51,550 nucleotides of DNA from NCBI GenBank assembly GCA_021779915.1, contig JAJXZR010000046.1, forward strand, positions 1 through 51,550. The letters are read 5' to 3'. This stretch comes from a bacterium. Its GTDB lineage: Bacteria; Patescibacteriota; Minisyncoccia; CAIUEV01. Both the position numbers and the translations under genes were made by a program. The notes under the pieces were generated by a model, which worked only from the letters and a program-made list of their open reading frames with translations, was not told where the DNA came from and made no database searches. Below, one piece after another: positions 16,246 to 24,903 of the stretch (within the stretch, counting starts at the first letter, position 1; every line of letters starts with the position of its first letter).

Positions 16246-17382
16246 CTAGATTATCTCTTCAATCTTTCCCACCGCCTCTTCGAAAGTGTTTCCTTCTTCC
16301 TTTAGCATAGTAAAACTCAGAATTTCGTTGTTTACTAGCTCCCCTCCTGTTTTTTCAATGATTTTTTTATCTTCTTCCAGTTCTTTGTTTATTTTATAAA
16401 CCAGTAGATTCAACCTCTCCTTTCCCTCCCACAAAACTACCAGTTTTTTATTGGAAAGAGAAATATAATTTTTGAGTCTAATAAAAAATCTTCTAAGCAT
16501 CACGTCGGGCATCTCAAATCCCATTAGTTCTTCCTTTGAAAGATAAGACCAAACCAGCCGGTCTCTCTCCTTGAGTTTCTTTAAAAGCTCCCCCCACAAT
16601 TTAAGAGAACCAAGGGATTCAGTGTCGTAAAGCGCAGTCAAAATTTCCTGGTGATTTCCCCCTCTTTCCATTAGGAGCGCCGCTACGTCAAAAGTGTGCG
16701 GTGTCACTTTGGAACTTTTTAAATTATCCGTCGCTTCTACTAAGGCTGTTAACAGACATTTGGCAATTTCATCACGCACCAAAGTTTCATCCAAACTCAT
16801 CATTATATCAACAGAGAATTCTGCAATTGAGCTGGGCATTGGATTGATGATGTTAAGCTGGCCATAGTTGTCGTTACCGGGATTATTGTCAATGTTAGCT
16901 ATCGGAAGTTCAAAAAACAAATCGCTATTTTGATTATAAGCTTCACCAAGATCGCTGAAATCAGAAACTCCCAACGTCATAATCATGTCGTAATTAAACT
17001 TAGCAGGAATAAAGGAAAAATCCTTGGGATTGACACTGCCTTTTTCCGGAGTAATAAAAATATCCAAATGGTCATTATGTTTTTCCCACCGGACATTTTC
17101 AATATTATTTTCCTTTGTATTGAAAGAAAGTATAAAATCCCTCACACCGCTTAAGTCTGAAATAACCGGGGAATACTCCGGAAGGAAGCTGTAAATTTTC
17201 TTCAGGTCGTTGTAGCGCGGAATATAAAGAGCAGGAAAATCTTTCCCTGTATACTTTCCGACAAACATTCCCCACGCCAAAAGACTGCCAAAAAGATCGC
17301 CGTTAATTTCATTTTTGGTGACTAGAATCTTCTCGCTATGATTTTTCAATAACTGGGACAACTGTTCTTCTTTGCTGAGCAT
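16246..17382 (-). CDS. DHH-family phosphoesterase homologue with degenerate active site
   Basis: A 378-residue protein from the ATG at 17382; a GTG at 17409 would add nine residues. Layout follows NrnA/RecJ-like DHH proteins, but the motifs are altered. The first motif, normally xPDxDAIGS, reads EINGDLFGSLLA. The second, normally xxLDTSD, reads MTLGVSDFSDLG. The DHH itself reads IDNNPGNDNYGQLN, so both His are Asn. The SSIAE helix after it is kept, and a DHHA1-like domain follows. Metal binding is likely weakened or lost, so the protein may bind nucleotides or serve as a structural partner. Monocistronic. Confidence 0.7.
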   Translation of the reverse strand: MLSKEEQLSQLLKNHSEKILVTKNEINGDLFGSLLAWGMFVGKYTGKDFPALYIPRYNDLKKIYSFLPEYSPVISDLSGVRDFILSFNTKENNIENVRWEKHNDHLDIFITPEKGSVNPKDFSFIPAKFNYDMIMTLGVSDFSDLGEAYNQNSDLFFELPIANIDNNPGNDNYGQLNIINPMPSSIAEFSVDIMMSLDETLVRDEIAKCLLTALVEATDNLKSSKVTPHTFDVAALLMERGGNHQEILTALYDTESLGSLKLWGELLKKLKERDRLVWSYLSKEELMGFEMPDVMLRRFFIRLKNYISLSNKKLVVLWEGKERLNLLVYKINKELEEDKKIIEKTGGELVNNEILSFTMLKEEGNTFEEAVGKIEEII

Positions 17383-17473
17383 TTGATAAAAAAGTTTAAT
17401 AATGGACACTTGGCTTTAAATACACCATCAAACTAAACTAGCCTCTTTTTTTATTATTGCAACTTTGAAAATT

Positions 17474-17546
17474 AGTTTGGAAAGTAAAAAGTTTGGAAAG
17501 TTTAGAAAGTAATGGGTTTTGTTTTATATTTTTCATAACTTTCTAA
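17474..17546. repeat. Word-arm palindrome (TTTAGAAAG type)
   Basis: Left words AGTTTGGAAAGT and AGTTTAGAAAGT, right ACTTTCTAAACT, spanning the divergent gap between the DHH-like gene and clpC. The same words occur at 35743-35830. Confidence 0.6.
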
Positions 17547-17634
17547 ACTCATCATTGTTGTCATCATTATTCTTTGGAGCTATAAATAAGGGCGGAATTA
17601 AACCTTTAGACCGATAATTTTTTATTACTCAAAA

Positions 17635-20364
17635 ATGAAAAATATAATTTCTCGTTATTTTACTGTTCACACCAAGAATGTTCTTATAAAAGCCGAAAAA
17701 ATAGCTATGTGCAGAAACAAAAAACAAGTAGAAATTGTTGATGCTTTTCTTGCTCTGGCTCAAGAGAAAGGAAGTGTGGGAGCTAGTTTAATTCCTCTAA
17801 TTAAAGAATCAACAAAAAAAACACATACCCAAAAAATAAAAAATCTTCCTTTCTCAAGAGAATTAAAAACAGTATTGCTTCAATCATTGAAAGTGGCACA
17901 AGCTTTTCAATTTCCCTACGTAGGAACTGAGCATTTGCTTTACGCTATAGTTGAAAGCGATGATAAAAAGACCCTCGCCGTTCTCCAAAAAAACAGCATT
18001 GATTCTCGCAATATTCTTAACCAACTTAACAAAATTCTAAGCAAATCAACCGATCTAGCTTCTGACCCTTTGATTATTATCCCTGACCAAAAGAAAAAGG
18101 CGAAGAAAAAAATAGCCGACGGTTCCAATTTAAAAACTCAGCAAAACGACCGGCAAGATTTTATCTATGATGTCATGAGTGATATCAATGATCTTGTTCA
18201 ATCCATAATCGACAAGAAAGGCAAAGGAGAATTTGATCCGGAAAAAACAAATAGACAATTGATGAGACCGTCTTTCGGATTGGTTAATTCAGGAAAAAAA
18301 ACGGTTACAAAGTTTTTAGATTATTTTTCCAGAGATCTAAACCAAGAGAATCTGGAAGGAAAAAATGATCCCGTTGTAGGGAGAGACAAAGAAATAGACG
18401 GTCTTGTCAGAATACTGATGCGAAAAAACAAGAATAATCCGGTTTTAGTTGGAGATCCTGGAGTGGGAAAGACGGCTATTGTAAGCGGATTATCCCAAAG
18501 AATTATCGACAGAAATGTTCCCGAATCATTGTTAGGAAAAAGAATTATGAGTCTGGATCTTGGATTAATGGTAGCTGGAACTTCTTTTCGCGGAGAATTT
18601 GAAGATCGCTTCAAAAGAGTATTAGAAGAAGCTGAAAATGATTCCTCAATAATTTTGTTTATTGATGAATTGCACAATATTATCGGTGCAGGAAGCGCAC
18701 AGGGCAGTCTTGATGCCGCCAATATTCTAAAACCTATCCTGGCTCGTGGTCGAATCCACTGCATCGGAGCCACTACTATCGAAGAGTATCACAAATATAT
18801 CGAAAAAGATGGCGCTCTGGAACGTCGCTTCCAGCCTGTTTGGGTAAAAGAAGAAAGCCTGGAAGATACCGAAAAAATCCTAATGGGGCTTAAACCGTTT
18901 TTCGAAGAATACCATCGGGTTAAAATTGCTGACGGAGCCATCAAAAAAGTCGTTGAGCTTTCCAACAAATTTATGACCGATCGCTATTTTCCAGATAAGG
19001 CGCTAGATCTTCTCGATGAAACCGCCGCTTATGTTGTTCAGGATGAACATCAAAAAGGCGCTTCGAGAGATTTCCAAAAATTGCTTTCTCAAAAGGAAAA
19101 ATTAAGCCTGCTTAAGGAGAAAATGGTAAAAAATAACAATTTTATCGTTGCCTCGTCAATTCTGGAAGAAGAAAAATTACTGGAAAAAAATATTTTAGAA
19201 ATTAACAAAAAAGTACTTGCAGAGAGAGAACTTATTCCGGTAGTTTCTGAAATGGATGTAGCCGAGGTACTCTCTCTTAAAATTGACATTCCTTCTGAGC
19301 TTATTCTGGAAACAATCGGGGAACGTCTGGCAAAAATGGAAAGCACCTTGCAAGAAAGTATAAAAGGCCAAGACGAAGCCTTAAAAAAAATCAGTTTCAA
19401 TCTAAAAAGGACTCTTTCGGGAATTTCCGATCCGGAAAGACCTGCTACCGCCTTGCTTTTGGTAGGCCCTACGGGAGTAGGAAAAACCTATCTTGCTAAA
19501 ACCTTAGCTAAGGAGCTATTTTTGCGACCAGAAGCTCTCCTTCGAATTGATATGAGCGAGTTTTCTGAAAAACATACGGTGGCGAGACTGGTAGGTTCTC
19601 CTCCCGGATACGTAGGTTATGGAGAAAAAAACTATTTTTCTGACAAAGTAAGGAAAAACCCTTACAGTTTGATTCTTTTTGATGAAATTGAAAAAGCGCA
19701 CCCAGAAGTTTTCAACATCCTGCTTCAAGTGTTGGAAGATGGGATGCTGACTGACAATCTTGGTAGAAAAATCAATTTCAAAAATACGCTTATTATTTTT
19801 ACTTCCAATCTGGGAAATGATGAATTTCTCAAGGAAGTTATGGGTTTTGGAAACTCCAAGGAAGAATTTAAGAGTATTTCAAAAGACAAAGCTTCTCGAA
19901 TTAGAAAAAGACTGGAAGAATTTTTACGTCCCGAACTTCTTAATCGACTGACTGATATTATTTATTTTAAACCTCTCTCTGAGGATTCCCTTGAAAGTAT
20001 CGCTCGAATCGAAATTGAGAAACTTAAAAAAAGAATAAGCGAGAAAAAATCAATCGGGCTTTTTGTAGGAGAAAAATTAATAAAAGATCTTGCCAAAAAA
20101 AGCGTAGACAACAAAGAAGGGGTGAGATTGCTTCGAAGAATGATTCAGCAGAAGATAGAAGAGCCGATTTCAGAAGCAATCCTTTCTGGAAAAACAGAAA
20201 AAAACAGCAAAATATTCATTGACAGCTATCTTGGAAAGAAAAAAGGGGTAGAAGTTAAAATTATTTCTCCAAACAGAAAGGATTTTGATAAATATTTTAA
20301 TCAAAAGCAAGCACAATCAAACCCTCTATGGCGAAAAATAAGGAAAAAATCGGCGATCGTATAA
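17635..20364 (+). CDS. clpC: ClpC-type AAA+ unfoldase (Clp ATPase subunit)
   Basis: An ATP-dependent unfoldase of 909 residues. It has an N-terminal Clp_N repeat domain (about 1-150) and a linker. The first AAA+ module has Walker A GDPGVGKTA near residue 273 and Walker B ILFIDELHNIIGAG. A short middle coiled coil at about 480-540 is ClpC-like and much shorter than in ClpB. The second AAA+ module has Walker A VGPTGVGKT near residue 610, SEFSEKHTVARLVGSPPGYVGYGE and LILFDEIEKAHP. No ClpP is in the window. The C terminus overlaps the ligA start by 37 bases. ClpB is less likely because of the short middle domain. Confidence 0.92.
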   Translation: MKNIISRYFTVHTKNVLIKAEKIAMCRNKKQVEIVDAFLALAQEKGSVGASLIPLIKESTKKTHTQKIKNLPFSRELKTVLLQSLKVAQAFQFPYVGTEHLLYAIVESDDKKTLAVLQKNSIDSRNILNQLNKILSKSTDLASDPLIIIPDQKKKAKKKIADGSNLKTQQNDRQDFIYDVMSDINDLVQSIIDKKGKGEFDPEKTNRQLMRPSFGLVNSGKKTVTKFLDYFSRDLNQENLEGKNDPVVGRDKEIDGLVRILMRKNKNNPVLVGDPGVGKTAIVSGLSQRIIDRNVPESLLGKRIMSLDLGLMVAGTSFRGEFEDRFKRVLEEAENDSSIILFIDELHNIIGAGSAQGSLDAANILKPILARGRIHCIGATTIEEYHKYIEKDGALERRFQPVWVKEESLEDTEKILMGLKPFFEEYHRVKIADGAIKKVVELSNKFMTDRYFPDKALDLLDETAAYVVQDEHQKGASRDFQKLLSQKEKLSLLKEKMVKNNNFIVASSILEEEKLLEKNILEINKKVLAERELIPVVSEMDVAEVLSLKIDIPSELILETIGERLAKMESTLQESIKGQDEALKKISFNLKRTLSGISDPERPATALLLVGPTGVGKTYLAKTLAKELFLRPEALLRIDMSEFSEKHTVARLVGSPPGYVGYGEKNYFSDKVRKNPYSLILFDEIEKAHPEVFNILLQVLEDGMLTDNLGRKINFKNTLIIFTSNLGNDEFLKEVMGFGNSKEEFKSISKDKASRIRKRLEEFLRPELLNRLTDIIYFKPLSEDSLESIARIEIEKLKKRISEKKSIGLFVGEKLIKDLAKKSVDNKEGVRLLRRMIQQKIEEPISEAILSGKTEKNSKIFIDSYLGKKKGVEVKIISPNRKDFDKYFNQKQAQSNPLWRKIRKKSAIV

Positions 20365-22409
20365 ATAAGCTTCGCCTTGAAATTGAAAGATTGCGGGAAA
20401 AATACCACGTCTATAACGACCCCGAAATAACCGACGAAACTTACACTTCGCTTCGCCACGAATTGTCCGTGTTAGAAGAAAAATATCCCGAATTTAAACT
20501 TGTCCGTTCCAAAATAGACAGGGTCGCCGGAAAACCACTGGAAAAATTTGAAAAAACCATTCACTTATTTCGGCAATGGAGTTTGGATGATGTTTTTAGT
20601 CCAGAGGAACTAAAAAATTGGGAAGATAAAAATGATCGTATTTTGGAAAAAAAATTGCTTTCGAAATCAAAATTCGACTATGTTTGCGAAATCAAAATAG
20701 ACGGGTTGCACATAGTTCTAACCTATCGGAAAGGAGAGTTGGCGATGGGAGCTACCAGAGGAGATGGCAGGGTTGGGGAAAATGTTACTCAAAATATTAA
20801 AACTATTAAAAGTATTCCTCTCGTTTTATCTCAAAAAGTGGATGTAGTTGTAGAGGGTGAATGCTGGTTATCCTCTCAAGAACTCGAGAGAATCAACAAA
20901 GAAAGAAAAGAGAACGGCGAGCCACTTTTTGCAAATGCCAGAAATGCTGCCGCCGGATCCATTCGTCAGCTTGATCCTTCCATTGTTCTTAAAAGAAATT
21001 TGGACAGCTTTATTTATGAAATACACCCGATTTCTGAGGGTTTTTTCCCTTTCACAATTAAAAGCCAGATTGAAAAGTTAGAAATTTTGGAACGGCTGGG
21101 GTTTAAAGTCAATAAAAATTATCGCCATTGCAACAATCTTTCGGAAATTCAAAAATATTATGAAGAGTTTGGCAAAAATAAAAACAAATTCGAATACGGA
21201 ATAGATGGGATGGTAGTGAAAGTTAATTCACCAGAATATCAGGCCAATCTCGGATTCACCGGCAAGTCCCCTCGTTATGCCGTTGCCTACAAATTTCCAG
21301 CAGAAACTGCCACCACAATTTTAAAAGAAATTCATGTTCAAGTGGGAAGGACAGGGGCTCTCACCCCGGTAGCTGTTCTGGAACCAATCAATATAGCCGG
21401 TTCAGTAGTCAGTCGGGCGAGCCTTCACAATGAAGATGAAATTAAAAGATTGGATTTAAAAATCGGCGATACTGTTGTCCTGAGAAAAGCTGGAGATATT
21501 ATCCCAGAAATTGTCGAGGTCATCAAAAACTTAAGAAACGGTTCGGAAAGAAGCTTCAGAATGCCCTCTATTTGTCCTGTCTGTGGTTCCAAGGTGGAAA
21601 AAAGAAAACTCGCAAAAGAAAAAGAAGAGGCGGCCTTGTATTGTTCTAACAAAAAATGTTTTGCCAAGGAAAGAGAAAAGTTGATTTATTTTGCTTCTAA
21701 AAAAGGTTTCGATATTGAAGGAATGGGGGATAAAATAATCGAGCAACTAATGGAAAACGACCTAATCGGCGACATTTCTGATATTTTCCAAATCAAGGAA
21801 GGAGATCTTCTTCCTTTACCCCGGTTCGCCGAACTTTCCGTTAGGAATCTTTTGGATGCTATCGAAAAAAGCAAATTTATTAAAATCGAAAAGTTTATTA
21901 ATGCACTGGGAATCCGTTATATTGGAGAAGAAACCGCCTTCTTGATTGCGAAGTTCATTAAAGAGGATTTTATGGATAAAAAAGTTGTCTCTCCTTATAA
22001 ATTAACTCTTTTGGTTAAAGAAAAAACAATTTCTGATTGGCAAGGAATCAAAGGAGTGGGCGAGAAAGCTTCCCAAAGCCTTCATGAATATTTCAACGAT
22101 AAAAACCGACTAGAGGAAATAAATAAACTTTCTAAACTAGGAGTCCGCATCGATTTGGGAGAGGCTATAAACAACACTGCCTCGTCAATCGCAAAAACAT
22201 CCTTTGTCTTTACCGGAAGCTTAGAAACTTTATCGAGGGATCAAGCCAAGGAAATAGTCAGAAATCTAGGTGGAGAGGTTTCCTCCAGTATCAGTAAAAA
22301 CACCGGTTACCTGGTTCTAGGCAAAGACCCGGGAAGTAAATTAGAGAAAGCTAAGAAACTGGGAATTAAGGTCATTGACGAGGAGGAGTTCAAAAAGATT
22401 ACTGGATAA
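20328..22409 (+). CDS. ligA: NAD-dependent DNA ligase
   Basis: Seals nicks with NAD+. All LigA domains are present in 693 residues: Ia (YxxxxPEITDETYTSLRHEL), the adenylation domain with the lysine nucleophile K123 in CEIKIDG, and an OB fold (GRTGALTPVAVLEP). Next come a four-Cys zinc finger (CPVCG ... CSNKKC), helix-hairpin-helix repeats (ALGIRYIGEETA, IKGVGEKAS) and a C-terminal BRCT (SFVFTGSLETLSRDQAKE). The ATG at 20328 lies inside clpC, giving a 37-base overlap; domain Ia begins soon after, so a later start is unlikely. It is probably co-transcribed with clpC. Confidence 0.98.
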   Translation: MAKNKEKIGDRINKLRLEIERLREKYHVYNDPEITDETYTSLRHELSVLEEKYPEFKLVRSKIDRVAGKPLEKFEKTIHLFRQWSLDDVFSPEELKNWEDKNDRILEKKLLSKSKFDYVCEIKIDGLHIVLTYRKGELAMGATRGDGRVGENVTQNIKTIKSIPLVLSQKVDVVVEGECWLSSQELERINKERKENGEPLFANARNAAAGSIRQLDPSIVLKRNLDSFIYEIHPISEGFFPFTIKSQIEKLEILERLGFKVNKNYRHCNNLSEIQKYYEEFGKNKNKFEYGIDGMVVKVNSPEYQANLGFTGKSPRYAVAYKFPAETATTILKEIHVQVGRTGALTPVAVLEPINIAGSVVSRASLHNEDEIKRLDLKIGDTVVLRKAGDIIPEIVEVIKNLRNGSERSFRMPSICPVCGSKVEKRKLAKEKEEAALYCSNKKCFAKEREKLIYFASKKGFDIEGMGDKIIEQLMENDLIGDISDIFQIKEGDLLPLPRFAELSVRNLLDAIEKSKFIKIEKFINALGIRYIGEETAFLIAKFIKEDFMDKKVVSPYKLTLLVKEKTISDWQGIKGVGEKASQSLHEYFNDKNRLEEINKLSKLGVRIDLGEAINNTASSIAKTSFVFTGSLETLSRDQAKEIVRNLGGEVSSSISKNTGYLVLGKDPGSKLEKAKKLGIKVIDEEEFKKITG

Positions 22410-22531
22410 CAATTTAAAATTTAAAATGCAAAGTTCAAAATTATGGAATGGACTACGCCCATATTCAATCGGTTGTCGCCTATGGCGACACCAAAATTTT
22501 TAATTTTGCATTTTTAACTTTAAATTGTCTT
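22410..22531. repeat. Nested palindromic repeat, GTCGCC family copy 3
   Basis: Arms AATTTAAAATTTAAAATGCA on the left and TTTTGCATTTTTAACTTTAA on the right, with the core TTGTCGCCTATGGCGACA. The right arm ends ATTGTCTT directly before the ATG at 22532, as also seen before dnaB. Confidence 0.75.
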
Positions 22532-22780
22532 ATGTATCTTTACGAGCATGATCGTGAAAATCTGGCAAACAAAATCAATGAAGCCTCTGGAGTTAACCAG
22601 TATTATCGAGATAATTTAGTTTATAAGTTTAAGATGCTAAACGGTCTTGAATTGAGTAATGTCGAACAAGAAAAAATTGTTAAATCAATAAAATACAACC
22701 AGTATGAGGCTAAGAAAATCATTACTGAAAATATCAACGATCCTCTCCAATTAATCGATAAATTAAGAAAATTATCTTAA
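22532..22780 (+). CDS. Small hypothetical protein
   Basis: An 82-residue, charged, helical protein beginning MYLYEHDRENLANKINEASG. No known domain is recognised. An in-frame extension upstream to 22448 is open, but it is made of repeat sequence, so I take ATG 22532 as the start. It is followed by the next small gene after only three bases, so the two probably form a pair downstream of ligA. Confidence 0.55.
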   Translation: MYLYEHDRENLANKINEASGVNQYYRDNLVYKFKMLNGLELSNVEQEKIVKSIKYNQYEAKKIITENINDPLQLIDKLRKLS

Positions 22781-22783
22781 ACA

Positions 22784-23308
22784 ATGGAAAACCAACTAAA
22801 TACCGAAAAAATAGAAACTAATTTTGAAAATATAGAGAAGCAGGAAACGGAAAATCCTCAAAAGATTGAAAAACTGTCAGAAAATAAAGAAATTTATCCT
22901 GAAATGAACTCCCCACAACAGGAAAAAACTGCCTTTGAAACAGAAGGTACTCCAGAAAAACCAGAAATAAGGTCTTTTGGAGAGAGTTTTAATGAAGCGG
23001 AAGTTCCTTCCAGCATTACAAATAATCTCGGGAAAAGTATTGAAAGTTTAAAAACAATAATTGACAATCCCGCTCAAGAATTAGACATGGAAAGCAATTC
23101 GGTCTATGAAACTAACATTTATCAGGTAGCAGAAAATATCCTTGCTTTGGCGGGAGACAATCAGGGTCGGATTGAAAATGGAATAGAAAAAGCAGCTTCT
23201 GTTCTTACTTCCACTCTTCCACAAGAACAAAAAATTGCCACTAAAGAATACTTGATAGAAGTCCTAAGACAAAAAATCACTGAAAAAATTCAAAAAGCTG
23301 GGATCTAA
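22784..23308 (+). CDS. Acidic hypothetical protein
   Basis: A 174-residue protein. The first ~90 residues are Glu/Lys/Asn/Thr-rich and look disordered; the last ~80 (SNSVYETNIYQVAENILALAGD onward) look helical and globular. No membrane segment, cysteine or family motif is seen. It starts three bases after the previous small gene. Its stop codon (23306-23308) is also the first three bases of the long perfect palindrome described next. Function unknown. Confidence 0.6.
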   Translation: MENQLNTEKIETNFENIEKQETENPQKIEKLSENKEIYPEMNSPQQEKTAFETEGTPEKPEIRSFGESFNEAEVPSSITNNLGKSIESLKTIIDNPAQELDMESNSVYETNIYQVAENILALAGDNQGRIENGIEKAASVLTSTLPQEQKIATKEYLIEVLRQKITEKIQKAGI

Positions 23309-23410
23309 TTGGAAAAATCAGTTTCGGGAAACACTTTTTAAAACTAGGGGATTTCCTACAAGAAAATCATAGTTTTAAAAAGTGTTTCCCGAAACTGATT
23401 TTTCCAATTA
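23306..23410. repeat. Perfect 41-bp inverted repeat, element A of a core-sharing pair
   Basis: Arms 23306-23346 and 23370-23410 are exactly complementary over 41 bp with a 23-base centre. Positions 23334-23382 match, in reverse complement and with two mismatches, positions 50768-50816. The shared loop on that strand reads ATTTTCTTGTAGGAAATC between AAAACTA and TAGTTTT. Outside this 49-nt core the arms of the two copies are unrelated. It could end transcription in both directions, but no clear U-run follows the stem. Confidence 0.9.
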
Positions 23411-23448
23411 AATTTTCTCAAATTTAACTGATCTTCAATATTAGATTC

Positions 23449-24903
23449 ATGCTAATAATTCAATCTCTCAAAAAACCTTGGGATTCCTCAGAAATATTCC
23501 TCCTCTTGATATGGCTTTTTGCTTTTGTTTTAGGAATTTTAGGAATCGTTTATTCCCCCTTGCTTTTCCTTCTGGGAATATTGCTAATAACTTCCACTTT
23601 GCTAACCTGGAAATTCATGATTCCTATCCTGATTTTTCTCCCCGCTATATTACCTTTTCAGCCAGCCCTAAATCCGAGCAGTGATTTTGATTTGGCTTCA
23701 GGACGAGTGGTAATCTTATTTTTAGCCTCTATTGCCTTTTTCTATGTACTTTATAAAAAAATATCTTGGTTTTGTCTTTCTAATACAACAATTTTTATCC
23801 TCCTTTTCCTGGCTTGGAGCGTCTTTGGAAGCATCGTTGCAGTGGATCAAGAAAGATTTTTACGCAAAATACTAGTTTATCTTTCTATTTTTCCTATTTA
23901 TTTTCTTCTCTTGACTTTTCTTAAAAAATTTAACCAGTGGGAAAAATTATTTTCATTTTGGTCATGGAGCGCTTTTCTGGTTGCTTTAATCGGACTAACT
24001 CAATTTGCATCCCAATTTGTTTTAGGAAGGGAAGTCTTCTTCAAGTTTTGGGGAAAAATTATTGCTCCCATTCTCTACGGTTCTAACGCTGGAGAAGCGA
24101 TCGTGAGTAATCCCAGTTGGTTTGTGGGAACTGGATCGGGAGATTTACTGCGAGCGATTTCGACCTTTCCCGACCCTCATATGCTGGCTTTTTATTTGGG
24201 AATGAGCTTGCCAATTCAAGTCGCTTTAATTGTTCGAAGAAAAAGTTCAAAATTCTTTTGGTTGATACCGGGAGTTTCTCTTCTAACTTTACTTTTAACT
24301 TTCTCTCGAGGAAGCTATGTCGGACTTGCAGGGGTTTTGCTTTGGCTTTTTTTAAAACTTCCCAAACTTTCTAAATTCCGTTCTTACGCCTTCAAGGGAG
24401 CTCTAGTGGGATTTATTTTTATTTTTTCCGCTCTTTTCATTGCCCCTTTGCGAGAAAGGTTTGTTTCCATTTTGGATGTTTCGGAAGGTTCAAATTTGGG
24501 AAGATTGGAAATTTGGAATGACTCTTTTGAAGTCATCAGTAAAAATCCTATCCTAGGAGTTGGCCTGGGAAATTACGCTTTTGCCGTAAGACCAGAATCG
24601 AAGCTTCGAGAGCCAATCTACGCTCACAATACCTATCTCGACATTGCTAGTGAAGAGGGTCTTGTTGGTCTTTCTATCTGGATCATAATTGTTCTGCCGA
24701 GTCTTTTTCCCCTCTTTCAAAATAATTGCTTTTCTCATCAAAATTTTCTTAAAACGGCTATTTCTCTTTCGGTATTATGGTTCTCTTTACACGCTTTTTT
24801 TGAAACGCCTCTGTTTTCTCCTCAAATATTGCCTCTTTTTATAACCTTAATCGCTTTTGGAGTGTTTGATACAAAAGGAGCAATGCGATCAGAATCCGAT
24901 TGA
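23449..24903 (+). CDS. O-antigen ligase/polymerase-like membrane protein (Wzy_C domain)
   Basis: A 484-residue membrane protein with about eleven hydrophobic segments. The Wzy_C signature is present: a periplasmic loop, then LLLTFSRGSYVGLAGVLL (about residue 285) and IYAHNTYLDIASEEGLVGLSIWI (about residue 390). Family members polymerise or transfer polysaccharide from undecaprenyl carriers. CPR cells usually lack LPS, so it may act on an S-layer or other surface glycan instead. The last 82 bases overlap the convergent gene on the minus strand. Confidence 0.8.
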   Translation: MLIIQSLKKPWDSSEIFLLLIWLFAFVLGILGIVYSPLLFLLGILLITSTLLTWKFMIPILIFLPAILPFQPALNPSSDFDLASGRVVILFLASIAFFYVLYKKISWFCLSNTTIFILLFLAWSVFGSIVAVDQERFLRKILVYLSIFPIYFLLLTFLKKFNQWEKLFSFWSWSAFLVALIGLTQFASQFVLGREVFFKFWGKIIAPILYGSNAGEAIVSNPSWFVGTGSGDLLRAISTFPDPHMLAFYLGMSLPIQVALIVRRKSSKFFWLIPGVSLLTLLLTFSRGSYVGLAGVLLWLFLKLPKLSKFRSYAFKGALVGFIFIFSALFIAPLRERFVSILDVSEGSNLGRLEIWNDSFEVISKNPILGVGLGNYAFAVRPESKLREPIYAHNTYLDIASEEGLVGLSIWIIIVLPSLFPLFQNNCFSHQNFLKTAISLSVLWFSLHAFFETPLFSPQILPLFITLIAFGVFDTKGAMRSESD

